Of a stretch of DNA of 55,734 nt, positions 1-7,904 are shown piece after piece. The position numbers and the translations under genes were made by a program. Below the pieces are notes generated by a model. It was not told the origin of the DNA, made no database searches, and saw nothing but the letters and a program-made list of their open reading frames with translations. Each line of letters begins with the position of its first letter. The stretch's first letter is position 1. Where the stretch lies: assembly GCA_905478975.1 (NCBI GenBank), contig CAJQKW010000013.1, forward strand, positions 1 through 55,734, read 5' to 3'. Source of the stretch: an uncultured Pseudomonadales bacterium. GTDB lineage: Bacteria; Pseudomonadota; Gammaproteobacteria; Pseudomonadales; Porticoccaceae.

Positions 1-956
1 ACTTTGCCACTGGAGGCTGAAAGAGAGTTGCCAACGCGGGTCAGCAGTCCGGCGAAACCCGGCTGTAAGTTGGCGCTGCCAGAGACAAATGAGCCCTGAC
101 TGGCAAGACGAACAAGAATTTTGTCGCCGTCCCGCTCTACTTCCGCAAGTCCGTTTTGAATATCGGCGGCCAGGGACAGACGTATCTGTTGATACTGATC
201 ATCGGCATCCTGTCGTCGCTGATTGGCACTACCACCCGATGATTGGCTGCTGTCGCTGTCTGACTGGGCGCCGCCGCGCTGTTCTCCCGAGGCCAGCTGC
301 TGTTTGCGCACTTCAATTTCGGTAGACAGATTGGACTGCAACTCGACCACTTTCGATGCCACCTCAAGAGTCATCTGGCTGACTGGGCCACCGGCGCCCA
401 TGCCCGCATCATCTTTGTCTTGGCCACCACTGGAACTGTCTGAGCGCAACTCGACCACGACTTTGTTATCTTCGATTCTGACCGTGACCTGACCCTGCTC
501 GATCTGCTCGGCAAGGGCCGCTTGAACACTGAGGAATTCTTCTTTGGTTTTGAAATCAGCATCTTTTGATTCGGTTTTTTTAACGATAAATTCTTGAGAA
601 ATATCTTCCGAGCGCTGTCGTTTTTGGTCGATCACTGTGGGCTCGGCCATGGCTGGTGTGTATTCCTGCTTAACCATGCTGGTGGCGGTGGGAATGGAGA
701 TTCTTGGTATTATGCGGGCGACACCAAAAGCGGATCTCAGGGAGCCTGCGATCTGCTTAAATTTGGGCACATTGACTTCGGCAAATGACAGCAGCAGTAC
801 AAAGAACGCCATCAGCAGAGTCGCCATATCAGCAAAGGTCGCCATCCAGGATGGCGCCCCGCCCTTGCAGGGCGGACAGTCTTCAGCTGGCGGTGCGGAG
901 GGCTCTTGAACAGCACCGCCCTCCGGGGCTTTATCGAGCTCTTGATCATCTGCCAT
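1..956 (-). CDS. pomB: PomB/MotB-type flagellar stator subunit (3' end beyond the window)
   Basis: Ion-channel and peptidoglycan-anchoring subunit of the flagellar stator; works in the inner membrane with PomA. The start ATG is at 954-956, nine bases after the pomA stop, and 318 codons are visible with no stop. After a charged N-terminus with a CPPC motif (residues 27-30) comes one membrane segment, about residues 36-60, with the ion-binding aspartate expected at D43 in TFAD. The following KFKQIAGSLRSAFG stretch is typical of Vibrio PomB. The periplasmic part is Ser/Gly/Gln-rich at about 170-250, and the start of the OmpA-like domain is seen near 262-318. The OmpA signature itself lies outside the window. 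Odd: a degenerate duplicate of the first OmpA-like strand occurs at about 148-172. Sodium use is suggested by PomB likeness only. Confidence 0.9.
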   Translation of the reverse strand, partial: MADDQELDKAPEGGAVQEPSAPPAEDCPPCKGGAPSWMATFADMATLLMAFFVLLLSFAEVNVPKFKQIAGSLRSAFGVARIIPRISIPTATSMVKQEYTPAMAEPTVIDQKRQRSEDISQEFIVKKTESKDADFKTKEEFLSVQAALAEQIEQGQVTVRIEDNKVVVELRSDSSSGGQDKDDAGMGAGGPVSQMTLEVASKVVELQSNLSTEIEVRKQQLASGEQRGGAQSDSDSSQSSGGSANQRRQDADDQYQQIRLSLAADIQNGLAEVERDGDKILVRLASQGSFVSGSANLQPGFAGLLTRVGNSLSASSGK

Positions 957-964
957 GGTATGGG

Positions 965-1717
965 TTACGCGGCCGCTAGCTTGGAGCGGGCTTTGGGACC
1001 CAGGAAGGAGCCGAGGAAGTCACTCAGGACACGGGGGTTACCGCCGTCCTGAATAAAGAGTATGCCTTCGATAATCAGTTCATTGTTGGCGGCTTCTAAA
1101 TCCGCTTGGTTCTCTAACTTCATGGCGATCGGCAGACAGATCACGTTGGCTAGAATTGCACCGTACATGGTGGTCAGCAGAGCAACCGCCATGGCCGGGC
1201 CAATGGATTTTGGATCGCCCATATTGCCAAGCATCTGCACCAGTCCAATAAGGGTTCCAATCATGCCCATGGCCGGTGCAATTTCACCCCAGGCAGAGAA
1301 TATTTTTGCACCCCGAGCGTGGCGCTGTTTAGTACTGCTCAACTCTCGATCCAGTGAGCTTTTGATTATCGTCGGGTCGGTGCCATCCACTAACATGGAC
1401 ACCGCTTTGGACATGAAGGGGTTGTCGATTTCCTGACCTTCGAGAGCGATCATGCCGTCTTTGCGGGCAATGGTGGCGAGATCAACAATTTGCTCAATCA
1501 AGGCTCCTGGCTCATCGATTTTGTTTTTGAAGGTCTTGCCCATAACGCCCATAGCGCCGAGAAATTCCCCCAGGGAAGAACGGAACATCACAACCATGAT
1601 CGAGCCGCCGACCACGATGAGCAGTGACGGGGTATCGATAAATGCGGCCATGTCGTCGATGGCCATAAAAATCAAACCGAAGGCGCCGAGCAGGCCAATA
1701 ATCGTTGCGAGATCCAT
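965..1717 (-). CDS. pomA: PomA/MotA-type flagellar stator protein
   Basis: Proton or sodium channel subunit of the flagellar motor, inner membrane. 250 residues, the usual length for PomA (about 253). It opens with MDLATIIGLLGAFGLIFMA, has an IVVGG membrane segment, a cytoplasmic loop with the DEP and ALE motifs, and the strongly conserved APAMGMIGTLIGLVQML and GPAMAVALLTTMYGAI segments that form the third and fourth helices. The start ATG is at 1715-1717. It leads a two-gene unit with pomB, nine bases apart. PomA rather than MotA is suggested by the short length and close likeness to Vibrio PomA as I recall it. Sodium coupling is inferred, not shown. Confidence 0.93.
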   Translation of the reverse strand: MDLATIIGLLGAFGLIFMAIDDMAAFIDTPSLLIVVGGSIMVVMFRSSLGEFLGAMGVMGKTFKNKIDEPGALIEQIVDLATIARKDGMIALEGQEIDNPFMSKAVSMLVDGTDPTIIKSSLDRELSSTKQRHARGAKIFSAWGEIAPAMGMIGTLIGLVQMLGNMGDPKSIGPAMAVALLTTMYGAILANVICLPIAMKLENQADLEAANNELIIEGILFIQDGGNPRVLSDFLGSFLGPKARSKLAAA

Positions 1718-2143
1718 GAATAGTCCTTACCAATGTCGAAAATTTTAATCGCCCGATTGCGTTTTCAGGCGGCACTAATATTTTTTGCTGCTGTTTCTCG
1801 GAGTAATGTCTGCGCCCAAATCACCACTGAAGCGACTTACTCTTTGACTACCCCTATATATCGGCAGCTCTGCCAAAAGGTTGAGGGCTGTTAATAGTAA
1901 GTTTAGGGTTAGGGTTTAAATAGGTCCCCCGAGACTAGAGTTATTGCTCTAACTGTCGATAGATAAAGTAGTGGGTGAAAGGAACAAATTACCGCACTAG
2001 GATATAGTAAGCTATGCTTATATAGCAGCGTAACTTCATCTTTCACGGATGTCGCGGATCTGCCTGAATTGGAACTGAGAGCTAGAATTGAGAGCTATGA
2101 CCCAGGGTCTATCTCTTCCCAGATACGAGGAGGCTACATTGTG
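1718..2143. other. Intergenic region between divergent pomA and a lipoprotein gene
   Basis: No gene is visible here. It holds the possible sigma-28 promoter for pomA (1858-1884) and a strong Shine-Dalgarno GAGGAGG (2127-2133) for the next gene. A short GGGTTAGGGTTT-like stretch near 1905 is not part of an array. AT-rich stretches around 1990-2030 could hold the promoter of the lipoprotein gene, but no clear -35/-10 pair was found. Confidence 0.4.
1858..1884 (-). promoter_or_regulatory. Possible FliA (sigma-28) promoter of pomAB
   Basis: On the minus strand the sequence TCAACCTT (1877-1884), 11 bases, then GCCGATAT (1858-1865) resembles the flagellar sigma-28 consensus TAAAGTTT-N11-GCCGATAA, with 5/8 and 7/8 matches and exact spacing. 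It lies about 140 bases ahead of pomA. Flagellar stator genes are commonly late-class genes under FliA. The match is by eye and could be chance. Confidence 0.4.
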
Positions 2144-2692
2144 ATGTCGAGACCCAACAAATTGCCTAGCCGCAGAATCTTGACCCTGTTATCCGCCATG
2201 ACAATGTTATTGCTACTCAACAGCTGTGGTGACTATCGCAGTGCCGAGACCTGCGCCGAGAGTATTCCCCGAGGTGAAAAAGGTCGCTTTGTGGTCAATA
2301 ACGAAGGCTTCGCCAGAGACAGTGAAAGCGATGTGGTCTGGTATCGCTGCTCCGCGGGTCAGCGCTACTCCAATTTTCGCTGCAAGGGTGAGATACTCTA
2401 TCTCAACTGGGAAGATGCCATGGACTATGCCGTGGAGTTCTCAGAAAAATCCGGTATCACTTGGCGCCTGCCTACAGACAATGAAATGCAGTCGGTCACC
2501 GAAGATTCCTGTGTGGCACCGGCCATGAACCACAATGTGTTTCCAGAGATTGCGGTTTCAAACCACTGGACCTCAAGCAGAACGCTGCATCAGGATGTCT
2601 TTCGCTGTGCGGTGAACACCTACAGCGGCCGACTCTCTTGCCGTCAGGCGCGTGCAGTTGCCCAGCCGTTTATGCTGGTGCGCGACGAGTAA
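2144..2692 (+). CDS. DUF1566-like lipoprotein
   Basis: Predicted outer-membrane or periplasmic lipoprotein of unknown function, about 182 residues. The reading frame is open back to 2069, but a strong GAGGAGG ribosome site at 2127-2133 points to GTG 2141 or ATG 2144; I choose ATG, giving a protein that begins MSRPNKLPSRR. A hydrophobic segment ends in a lipobox-like LLNSC. The mature part has several cysteines and a run (ITWRLPTDNEM, then NHWTSS) typical of DUF1566/Lcl C-terminal-type domains, which in many marine bacteria are found in secreted proteins. Partner or substrate cannot be told. It is transcribed away from pomA and ends ten bases before the convergent small gene. Confidence 0.75.
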   Translation: MSRPNKLPSRRILTLLSAMTMLLLLNSCGDYRSAETCAESIPRGEKGRFVVNNEGFARDSESDVVWYRCSAGQRYSNFRCKGEILYLNWEDAMDYAVEFSEKSGITWRLPTDNEMQSVTEDSCVAPAMNHNVFPEIAVSNHWTSSRTLHQDVFRCAVNTYSGRLSCRQARAVAQPFMLVRDE

Positions 2693-2701
2693 GGTACTGG
2701 G

Positions 2702-2911
2702 TTACTTGTGCGGACGTTTTGGCTGAAAGCTTAGGCAACTAGTGCCGTCGATCTGAGCCACCGCCAAGCAGGGCAACATCTTCGATTTAAAACCCATGGC
2801 CAGGCAGCCATAGGGGGTTTTCGGCTGGTGAGTTATCTGGAAGTGGCGACAGCCCCAGCAATCAATCTTTGTTTTTTCTGGCGGCATCGATCTTCGGTTT
2901 CCAAAATTCAT
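2702..2911 (-). CDS. Small conserved cysteine-rich protein
   Basis: 69 residues, function unknown. It has a CWGC pair (DCWGCRHF) followed by PYGCLAMGFKSK and a late CLSF, a pattern I recall in small conserved proteobacterial proteins; the paired cysteines might bind metal. The ATG at 2909-2911 has GGAAGG seven bases ahead and overlaps the preceding gene by 50 bases. An internal ATG at 2885-2887 would shorten the overlap to 26 bases and remove eight residues, and this is also plausible. It probably shares a transcript with the membrane protein gene just upstream on the same strand. Confidence 0.65.
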   Translation of the reverse strand: MNFGNRRSMPPEKTKIDCWGCRHFQITHQPKTPYGCLAMGFKSKMLPCLAVAQIDGTSCLSFQPKRPHK

Positions 2912-3107
2912 GGTAGGCCTTCCACAGAATGGTGCAGACCAACATCACACCAATTAGCGTGGAAAATATATTGGTTAGATCATATCCCTTGAGGCTGCTG
3001 ACTTCCGGCCTGATCCACATAATCAGAATAATCGGCACCGCCACCAACAGGTAGATGCGGACTAATCTGCACACGGCGCAGGGCGGCTTTGGCTTTTTCT
3101 CCTGCAT
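2862..3107 (-). CDS. Small two-helix membrane protein, unknown function
   Basis: 81 residues. A charged, proline-rich N-terminus with a CAVC pair is followed by two hydrophobic segments, about residues 18-31 and 45-62, and a positively charged C-terminus. This looks like a small inner-membrane protein with two spans. I do not recognise a named family. It overlaps the next small gene by up to 50 bases and lies 34 bases downstream of the M48 lipoprotein gene on the same strand, so the three may be one transcript. Confidence 0.6.
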   Translation of the reverse strand: MQEKKPKPPCAVCRLVRIYLLVAVPIILIMWIRPEVSSLKGYDLTNIFSTLIGVMLVCTILWKAYHEFWKPKIDAARKNKD

Positions 3108-3141
3108 GATTAAACGCTCCTCTGGGCATTTTAAGAAAACA

Positions 3142-4695
3142 TTAGTCTATCAGCTTTGCACTCTGTGCCGCGATGCGATAACGGGCTACCTGCTGGTCGG
3201 GCAAAAAGTAGTTCAGCCCTGTATTGATCGTCAGTTGTTGCCCGGACTGAAGGTCTTTGACCATATTAATGGTTCTGGTTTGACCTGCTGGGCCATTGAC
3301 CTTGAGGACAATACTGCGCATGGCACGGGGGCTGGTATTCACCACCGTCACCAACAGCGCGCCCTTGCTGCTGACTGCCTGGCTAAAGGCTAAAAAGGTC
3401 TGAGGTTGCAGCTGCAAGTTGACCTGCAGAATTTTTTCACGGCTCTGGATGCCCAGCTGGCCGGGAGCCTGAGCGGCCTGCTGAAAATAGCTCTGGGCCT
3501 GCTGGTACTGTTTTTGCCCCAGGGCCAACTCCCCAAGATAGTAGCTAGCGGTTGCCGTGGGCAGCAGTTCGTAGCTGCGCTTAAAATCCGCTTCGGCAGC
3601 ACTTTTGTCGCCCTGCTTGTAGCGCACAACACCGCGGCCTAAGTAAGGGCTGTAGAGGGCGGAGTTTTTGCCGATTGCCGTGGTGTAGGATTTTTCTGCA
3701 TTGCCCGGCTTCTCGAGCAGAGTCCAGGCCTGACCGCGCAATAGCCAGAACTGTGCTTCGTCCGGCTGTAGGGCCACCGCCCTATCCAGGTGTTTAATGG
3801 CTGCACCGGGCTCTTCGTCCGCCAGAGCTTGGGTGGCTAGCTTTTCTGCGGCATAGGCCGGGGCATCACTGGTCAGCTGGGCGATGGCCTGCTGATAGCG
3901 CTGTCGATAACGTTTACCCGGGGCAAAGTCTGCGACACGCAGTTTATTCGCGGCGACGCGCTGAGCTGAGGGTGGGTGGCTGGCAAATAGGCCACTGAGA
4001 AAATCCGCCTGTCGCGACTTGCTCAGCTCAACAAAGGTCTGCTGTAATTCCACTGCTCCCTGCGCCTCATAGCCCGCTTTGGCCATATAAGCCATGCCGT
4101 AATAATCGGATTCCAGTTCGTCATCGCGACCATATTTTGCCATCCAGGCGGCGCTGCCCAGTTGCGAGGCCATACCATAGAGCTGCTCGCCAGCCTGCCC
4201 CTGAGCGGCCACGCCCACAGCCACCATGCCGATATTGGCCAGGGTGCCCGCAGTCATTTGAGTGGCGCCGTGACGGGCGGCGGCATGCACAATCTCGTGG
4301 CCGAGCACCGCGGCCAGCTGTGCCTCGTCGTCGAGTAGCACTAGCAGGCCAACGTTAATGGCGATCTTGCCACCCGGTAGAGCCCAGGCGTTGGGTACGC
4401 GATTGTTCAGCACAACAAATTCATAGGGTAGGTCTGGGCGATCACTGACCGCGGCGAGCCTGTTGCCGACACCGCGAATATAGGTTTGCAGCGCGGGATC
4501 AAGATAGTAGTCACCACCCTGAGATTGACGCGACGGGGAGTAGTTTTTCTCACCTATGGCAACTTCCTGTTGCGGTGAGATAATTGACAGCTGGCTTTTG
4601 CCGGTCACTGGGTTAACTGAACAGCCGGTAATGACAAACGCCAATACAACAGCTACTAATCCATTTCGCATTCCCTGTCTCCATCGATTTTGCAT
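3142..4695 (-). CDS. M48 metalloprotease lipoprotein with TPR repeats (BepA-like)
   Basis: Zinc metalloprotease likely acting in the periplasm on outer-membrane protein assembly, by analogy with BepA/YfgC. 517 residues. The N-terminus is a signal sequence ending in VITGC, so Cys25 should be lipidated; E. coli BepA, as I recall, is soluble and 487 residues long. The catalytic HEIVH is at residues 133-137 and a downstream third-ligand segment is seen in DDELESDYYG (about 191-200). The C-terminal half (about 255-400) has helical repeats of TPR type (LHDRAVALQPDEAQFWLLRG-like turns), then a beta-rich tail with an NTSPRAMRSIVLKVNG stretch. The start ATG has an alternative at residue 9. Family call is firm; the exact role is inferred. 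Confidence 0.85.
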   Translation of the reverse strand: MQNRWRQGMRNGLVAVVLAFVITGCSVNPVTGKSQLSIISPQQEVAIGEKNYSPSRQSQGGDYYLDPALQTYIRGVGNRLAAVSDRPDLPYEFVVLNNRVPNAWALPGGKIAINVGLLVLLDDEAQLAAVLGHEIVHAAARHGATQMTAGTLANIGMVAVGVAAQGQAGEQLYGMASQLGSAAWMAKYGRDDELESDYYGMAYMAKAGYEAQGAVELQQTFVELSKSRQADFLSGLFASHPPSAQRVAANKLRVADFAPGKRYRQRYQQAIAQLTSDAPAYAAEKLATQALADEEPGAAIKHLDRAVALQPDEAQFWLLRGQAWTLLEKPGNAEKSYTTAIGKNSALYSPYLGRGVVRYKQGDKSAAEADFKRSYELLPTATASYYLGELALGQKQYQQAQSYFQQAAQAPGQLGIQSREKILQVNLQLQPQTFLAFSQAVSSKGALLVTVVNTSPRAMRSIVLKVNGPAGQTRTINMVKDLQSGQQLTINTGLNYFLPDQQVARYRIAAQSAKLID

Positions 4696-4781
4696 AGTAT
4701 TTCCCCGTCCATGAGATAAAACTGAAACCTATCGGATTTAAAGCGGTGCTAAAAATAGAGCCTCGCGCGCGTCTCGCAAGT

Positions 4782-4790
4782 TGATATAAT
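4782..4790 (+). promoter_or_regulatory. Extended -10 promoter of yaaA
   Basis: TGATATAAT is a perfect TATAAT (4785-4790) preceded by the TGn extended -10 element. There is no good -35 at 17 bases, which extended -10 promoters can do without. Predicted start near 4797 leaves a leader of about 40 bases before yaaA. Confidence 0.6.
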
Positions 4791-4837
4791 AACATCATTA
4801 ATTCTAGCTAATTTCCACTAAACGGCGCAGTTTACTT

Positions 4838-5593
4838 ATGTTAGTTGTTATATCTCCGGCAAAAAAACTCGATTATTCAAGTTCTATTGAAGCACCTCTG
4901 CTGTCACAACCGGCGTTGTTAGATCATGCTGAGGAGCTTTCACAGGGCCTAAAAAAGCTGGCACCTCAGGATGTTTCTAGCTTGATGCACCTTAGCGATA
5001 AGCTTGGGGCACTCAATTACGAACGCTTTCAAGAGTGGCAGACACCCTTTAATGGCGATAATGCCCGAGCTGCAGTCTTGGCCTTTAAGGGCGATGTCTA
5101 TCAGGGCTTGGATGCGGACAATATGAGCGCAGCGGATTTGCACTGGGCTCAGGATCATCTGCGAATTCTCTCAGGGCTCTATGGTGTGCTGCGACCTCTG
5201 GATCTGATGCAGGCCTATCGCCTGGAGATGGGCACCAAGTTTGCCAACCCAAGAGGCAAGGATCTCTACCAGTTTTGGGGCGATATTATTACTCAGGAAC
5301 TGAATCAAGTGGGGTCGTCGGTGCTGGTTAATTTGGCCTCGAATGAATATTTTAAGTCTGTGCGCAAAAAAGATATTACCGCGCGCATTGTGACGCCGGT
5401 GTTTATGGACAAGAAAGACGACAAGTACAAAATTATTAGCTTTTATGCCAAAAAAGCGCGGGGCTTGATGAGCCGCTATATTATTCAAAACCGGATCAGC
5501 GCAATCGAGCAGATCAATCAGTTCGACACTGATGGCTATGTCTACAATGCCGCCCTCAGCGAAGCGGATGCGCCGGTGTTTTTACGCGGCTAG
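4838..5593 (+). CDS. yaaA: YaaA family peroxide stress protein
   Basis: 251 residues, matching the UPF0246/YaaA family (E. coli 258). YaaA in E. coli lowers free iron and protects DNA and protein during hydrogen peroxide stress; it acts in the cytoplasm. Family marks seen: N-terminal ISPAKKLDY, the central LRILSGLYGVLRPLDLMQAYRLEMGT, NLASNEYFKSV, and the C-terminal KKARGLMSRYII. The start ATG at 4838 directly begins MLVVISPAKKL as in homologues. It is divergent from the M48 lipoprotein gene. Its last codons belong to a short tandem repeat that continues past the stop. Confidence 0.93.
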   Translation: MLVVISPAKKLDYSSSIEAPLLSQPALLDHAEELSQGLKKLAPQDVSSLMHLSDKLGALNYERFQEWQTPFNGDNARAAVLAFKGDVYQGLDADNMSAADLHWAQDHLRILSGLYGVLRPLDLMQAYRLEMGTKFANPRGKDLYQFWGDIITQELNQVGSSVLVNLASNEYFKSVRKKDITARIVTPVFMDKKDDKYKIISFYAKKARGLMSRYIIQNRISAIEQINQFDTDGYVYNAALSEADAPVFLRG

Positions 5594-5622
5594 TTTTACG
5601 CGCTAAAATTACGCGGCTAACG
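5581..5622 (+). repeat. 14-base imperfect tandem repeat across the yaaA stop codon
   Basis: Three 14-base units (5581-5594, 5595-5608, 5609-5622) share TTTACGCG followed by a CTA core. The first unit contains the last codons and stop of yaaA; the others are noncoding. Units differ by one to four bases. Confidence 0.75.
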
Positions 5623-5704
5623 TTACAGGTTAATATTGACCCGCTAATAGGTTAGAGGCAACTCGCCTAACTAAACCGCAGCAACCCGATCAGGAGCAGT
5701 CGTT

Positions 5705-6307
5705 ATTTTTAAGGATAAACCGTTCTCCCAAGCCTGCGAGAACAATAAGGCGCCTATTTTTCATCTGCTGGCGCCGCTGCTGCGGAGCAAAACCCATCTA
5801 TTGGAGATCGGTTCTGGAACCGGTCAGCACGCGGTGTGGTTTGCCAACGAGCTGCCCCACTTGATCTGGCAGACCAGTGATCTGATTGAAAACCACTCGG
5901 GCATTTTACAGTGGATCAGCGACTATCCCTCGACCAACCTGCGGGCGCCCATCAGCTTAGATGTCGCCGCTGAAGATTGGCCAAATACTGAGTTTGACGC
6001 TATCTATACTGCTAATACGGCCCATATTATGGCCTGGCATGAGGTTCAGGCAATGTTCCAGCGGGCCGCCTCAAGCCTTCAAACTAATGGGCTTTTCTGT
6101 CTTTACGGGCCGATGAAGTATGCTGGTGAATTTACCTCGGAGAGCAATCGACTGTTTGACCAAAGACTGCGTGAGCAGGTTGCCCACCGTGGTATTCGGG
6201 AATTTGACGCGATCAATAAATTGGCCATGGACGCCAATCTAATACTGCTCGACGACCATGATATGCCCGCCAACAACCGGCTGCTGATTTTCGAGAAAAT
6301 CAGCTGA
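5705..6307 (+). CDS. DUF938 SAM-dependent methyltransferase, apparent ATT start
   Basis: About 200 residues, class I methyltransferase of the DUF938 family; substrate unknown. The SAM-binding motif is LLEIGSGTGQHAVWFA. A start at TTG 5801 would lie in the middle of that motif and cut off the family's conserved N-terminus. Upstream in the same frame the sequence reads KDKPFSQACENNKAPIFHLL, which matches the family start. No ATG, GTG or TTG exists between the in-frame stop at 5672-5674 and 5801. ATT 5705-5707 sits eight bases after AGGAG (5692-5696), so ATT is the likely start codon. Later family marks are YTANTAHIMAWHEV and LYGPMKYAGEFTSESN. The last codons begin a 30-base tandem repeat. A decayed start codon is the alternative. 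Confidence 0.82.
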   Translation: MFKDKPFSQACENNKAPIFHLLAPLLRSKTHLLEIGSGTGQHAVWFANELPHLIWQTSDLIENHSGILQWISDYPSTNLRAPISLDVAAEDWPNTEFDAIYTANTAHIMAWHEVQAMFQRAASSLQTNGLFCLYGPMKYAGEFTSESNRLFDQRLREQVAHRGIREFDAINKLAMDANLILLDDHDMPANNRLLIFEKIS

Positions 6308-6380
6308 GATAGAGTGCTTTTCTAGAAAATCAGCTGAGATAGAGTGCTTTTCGAGAAAATCGGCTGAGATAACCTGCTTT
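6291..6380 (+). repeat. Three 30-base tandem repeats across a stop codon
   Basis: Units 6291-6320, 6321-6350 and 6351-6380. The first two differ at a single base; the third differs in a handful of places. The first unit contains the final EKIS codons and TGA stop of the methyltransferase, so the other two are extra copies of a gene end placed in the gap before the convergent ubiA gene. Confidence 0.9.
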
Positions 6381-6394
6381 GGCAAACACTTATC

Positions 6395-7291
6395 TTAGGG
6401 GTTCAACAGATAGTCCCCGGCTAGCCCGATAAAAATAATCATACCCACCCGGTGGTTGCTCAAAAATGCTTTGAAGCAGGCATCGCGATCCCGCCCCCGA
6501 CTCACCCGATACTGATTGATAAAGTACCCTGCCGCGACGGCGAGCCCTGCAAAGTACATCAGACCACGGCCAAACAGTATTCCTGCAGTCACCATCAGCA
6601 GCACCACGGCAAGCTGTAGCAGGCCAATAATCAACAGGTCATAGCGGCCAAACAATATTGCGGTGGATTTGATGCCGATGCGCAGATCATCTTCGCGATC
6701 GACCATGGCATAGTAAGTGTCAAAGGCGATAGTCCAACAGACCACGGCGACAAATATAACCCAGAGCTCAGCGGGCAAGCCATTGTTGTGGGCGGCAAAG
6801 GCCATCGGCGTGGACCAGGCCCAGGCGATACCCAAGCCCAGCTGAGGCCAGTGGGTAAAGCGCTTTAAAAAGGGATAGAGGGTCGCTGCAGCAGCGCCAC
6901 CAAAGGCCAGGGTGATGGTTAATGTATTGGTTAACAGTACCAGTATCAGGGCGGTAAACAGCAGTGCAAAAAACAGCGCTAGAGCGGTACTGGCACGGAT
7001 TTCGCCGGAGGGCAGTGGCCGCAGACGAGTGCGTTCCACATCGCCGTCAACATGGCGGTCGGCGTAATCATTGATCACACAGCCCGCGGCGCGCATAACA
7101 ATCACCCCAAGGCAAAAAATTATCAGATTGGCAGCGCTGGGCTGGCCGCCACTGGCAAACCATAGCGCCCAGAGGGTGGGCCACAGCAGCAGGTAGGTGC
7201 CGATGGGTTTGTCGAGGCGCATCAGGCGCAGCCATCGATTAGCCATTGGGGGCTGGGCAGCTGAGGGCTGAGGAGCTGAGGGATTAGTCAT
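6395..7291 (-). CDS. ubiA: 4-hydroxybenzoate polyprenyltransferase UbiA
   Basis: Attaches the polyprenyl tail to 4-hydroxybenzoate in ubiquinone synthesis; integral inner-membrane enzyme. With ATG at 7289-7291 it is 298 residues (E. coli 290). The two Asp-rich substrate and magnesium sites are NDYADRHVDGD and DREDDLRIGIKSTAILFG, and there are about eight hydrophobic spans. The frame is open further upstream, but that stretch would be read through ubiC. The start at 7291 overlaps the ubiC stop by eight bases and has a weak GAG eight bases ahead; ATG 7297 is the other choice. It ends close to the 30-base repeats of the convergent gene. It forms a unit with ubiC, which makes its substrate. Confidence 0.93.
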   Translation of the reverse strand: MTNPSAPQPSAAQPPMANRWLRLMRLDKPIGTYLLLWPTLWALWFASGGQPSAANLIIFCLGVIVMRAAGCVINDYADRHVDGDVERTRLRPLPSGEIRASTALALFFALLFTALILVLLTNTLTITLAFGGAAAATLYPFLKRFTHWPQLGLGIAWAWSTPMAFAAHNNGLPAELWVIFVAVVCWTIAFDTYYAMVDREDDLRIGIKSTAILFGRYDLLIIGLLQLAVVLLMVTAGILFGRGLMYFAGLAVAAGYFINQYRVSRGRDRDACFKAFLSNHRVGMIIFIGLAGDYLLNP

Positions 7292-7904
7292 AGGCATGGC
7301 TCGTAGTGATGTTGTTAGCAACATCCTGTAATGAAAAGCTTGGTAAAAAGACTTCGCAGACCAGCAGCGGTTTCGCCGACAGCTTAAACACCGATCGACG
7401 GCCCCAGGCGCGCTTATCCAGAGGCACCAGCTGTGTTGATAATGGTTGGCCATCAGGCTCGATGCAGGCCCATTGAAAAGGCTCCCGAGTCATGGTCGGA
7501 TCACTGAATAACAGTGCCCCCAGAGGCCGGCTATCGAGATGGCGCAATTTGCGCAGACGGCCAGTAAGGGTTTGCAGGGGAATAACGCTGCGGGCAAATA
7601 CCCAGGGTACGCCACCGCCGTACAATAGAACTTCGCGAACTAGAGCCAGGCGGTGCTCAGGTAGTGACAGCGCTCGACGCTCGGAGAGACTCGGGCGCTG
7701 TAGTGACTGGCTCAACACTTCGACCTTAAACTGCCCATCACAAGCATGGATCAGCCGCTCGGTAAGCGAGCCGCGGTTCATTAACCAATCCCACCAGAAG
7801 GGTGGAACAATGGTGTTACTAGCTGCCGTTGATTGGCGCCACATAGCCTTATTAGAAAAATGTGTTGGGCTCAAAGAGCGGATAGCTTTAGGGGTTTTTG
7901 GCAT
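7284..7904 (-). CDS. ubiC: Chorismate pyruvate-lyase UbiC
   Basis: Converts chorismate to 4-hydroxybenzoate and pyruvate, the first committed step of ubiquinone synthesis; cytoplasmic. About 206 residues from ATG 7902-7904 (MPKTPKAIRSLSP). The frame is open 93 bases further, but that part overlaps the upstream acyltransferase gene and is not family-like. UbiC marks: LTERLIHACDGQFKVEVL, the REVLLYGGGVPWVFARSVIP core (with the chorismate-binding Arg), LGALLF, WGRRSVF, and the glutamate in LLVCEVFLPSF near the C-terminus. It overlaps the upstream gene by 17 bases and ubiA by 8, so the three form one tightly packed transcript. Confidence 0.92.
   Translation of the reverse strand: MPKTPKAIRSLSPTHFSNKAMWRQSTAASNTIVPPFWWDWLMNRGSLTERLIHACDGQFKVEVLSQSLQRPSLSERRALSLPEHRLALVREVLLYGGGVPWVFARSVIPLQTLTGRLRKLRHLDSRPLGALLFSDPTMTREPFQWACIEPDGQPLSTQLVPLDKRAWGRRSVFKLSAKPLLVCEVFLPSFSLQDVANNITTSHAYD

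Noticed and set aside
1904-1922. Telomere-like TTAGGGTTAGGG stretch
   Set aside because: Only about two units; no array and no context for it in a bacterial chromosome.
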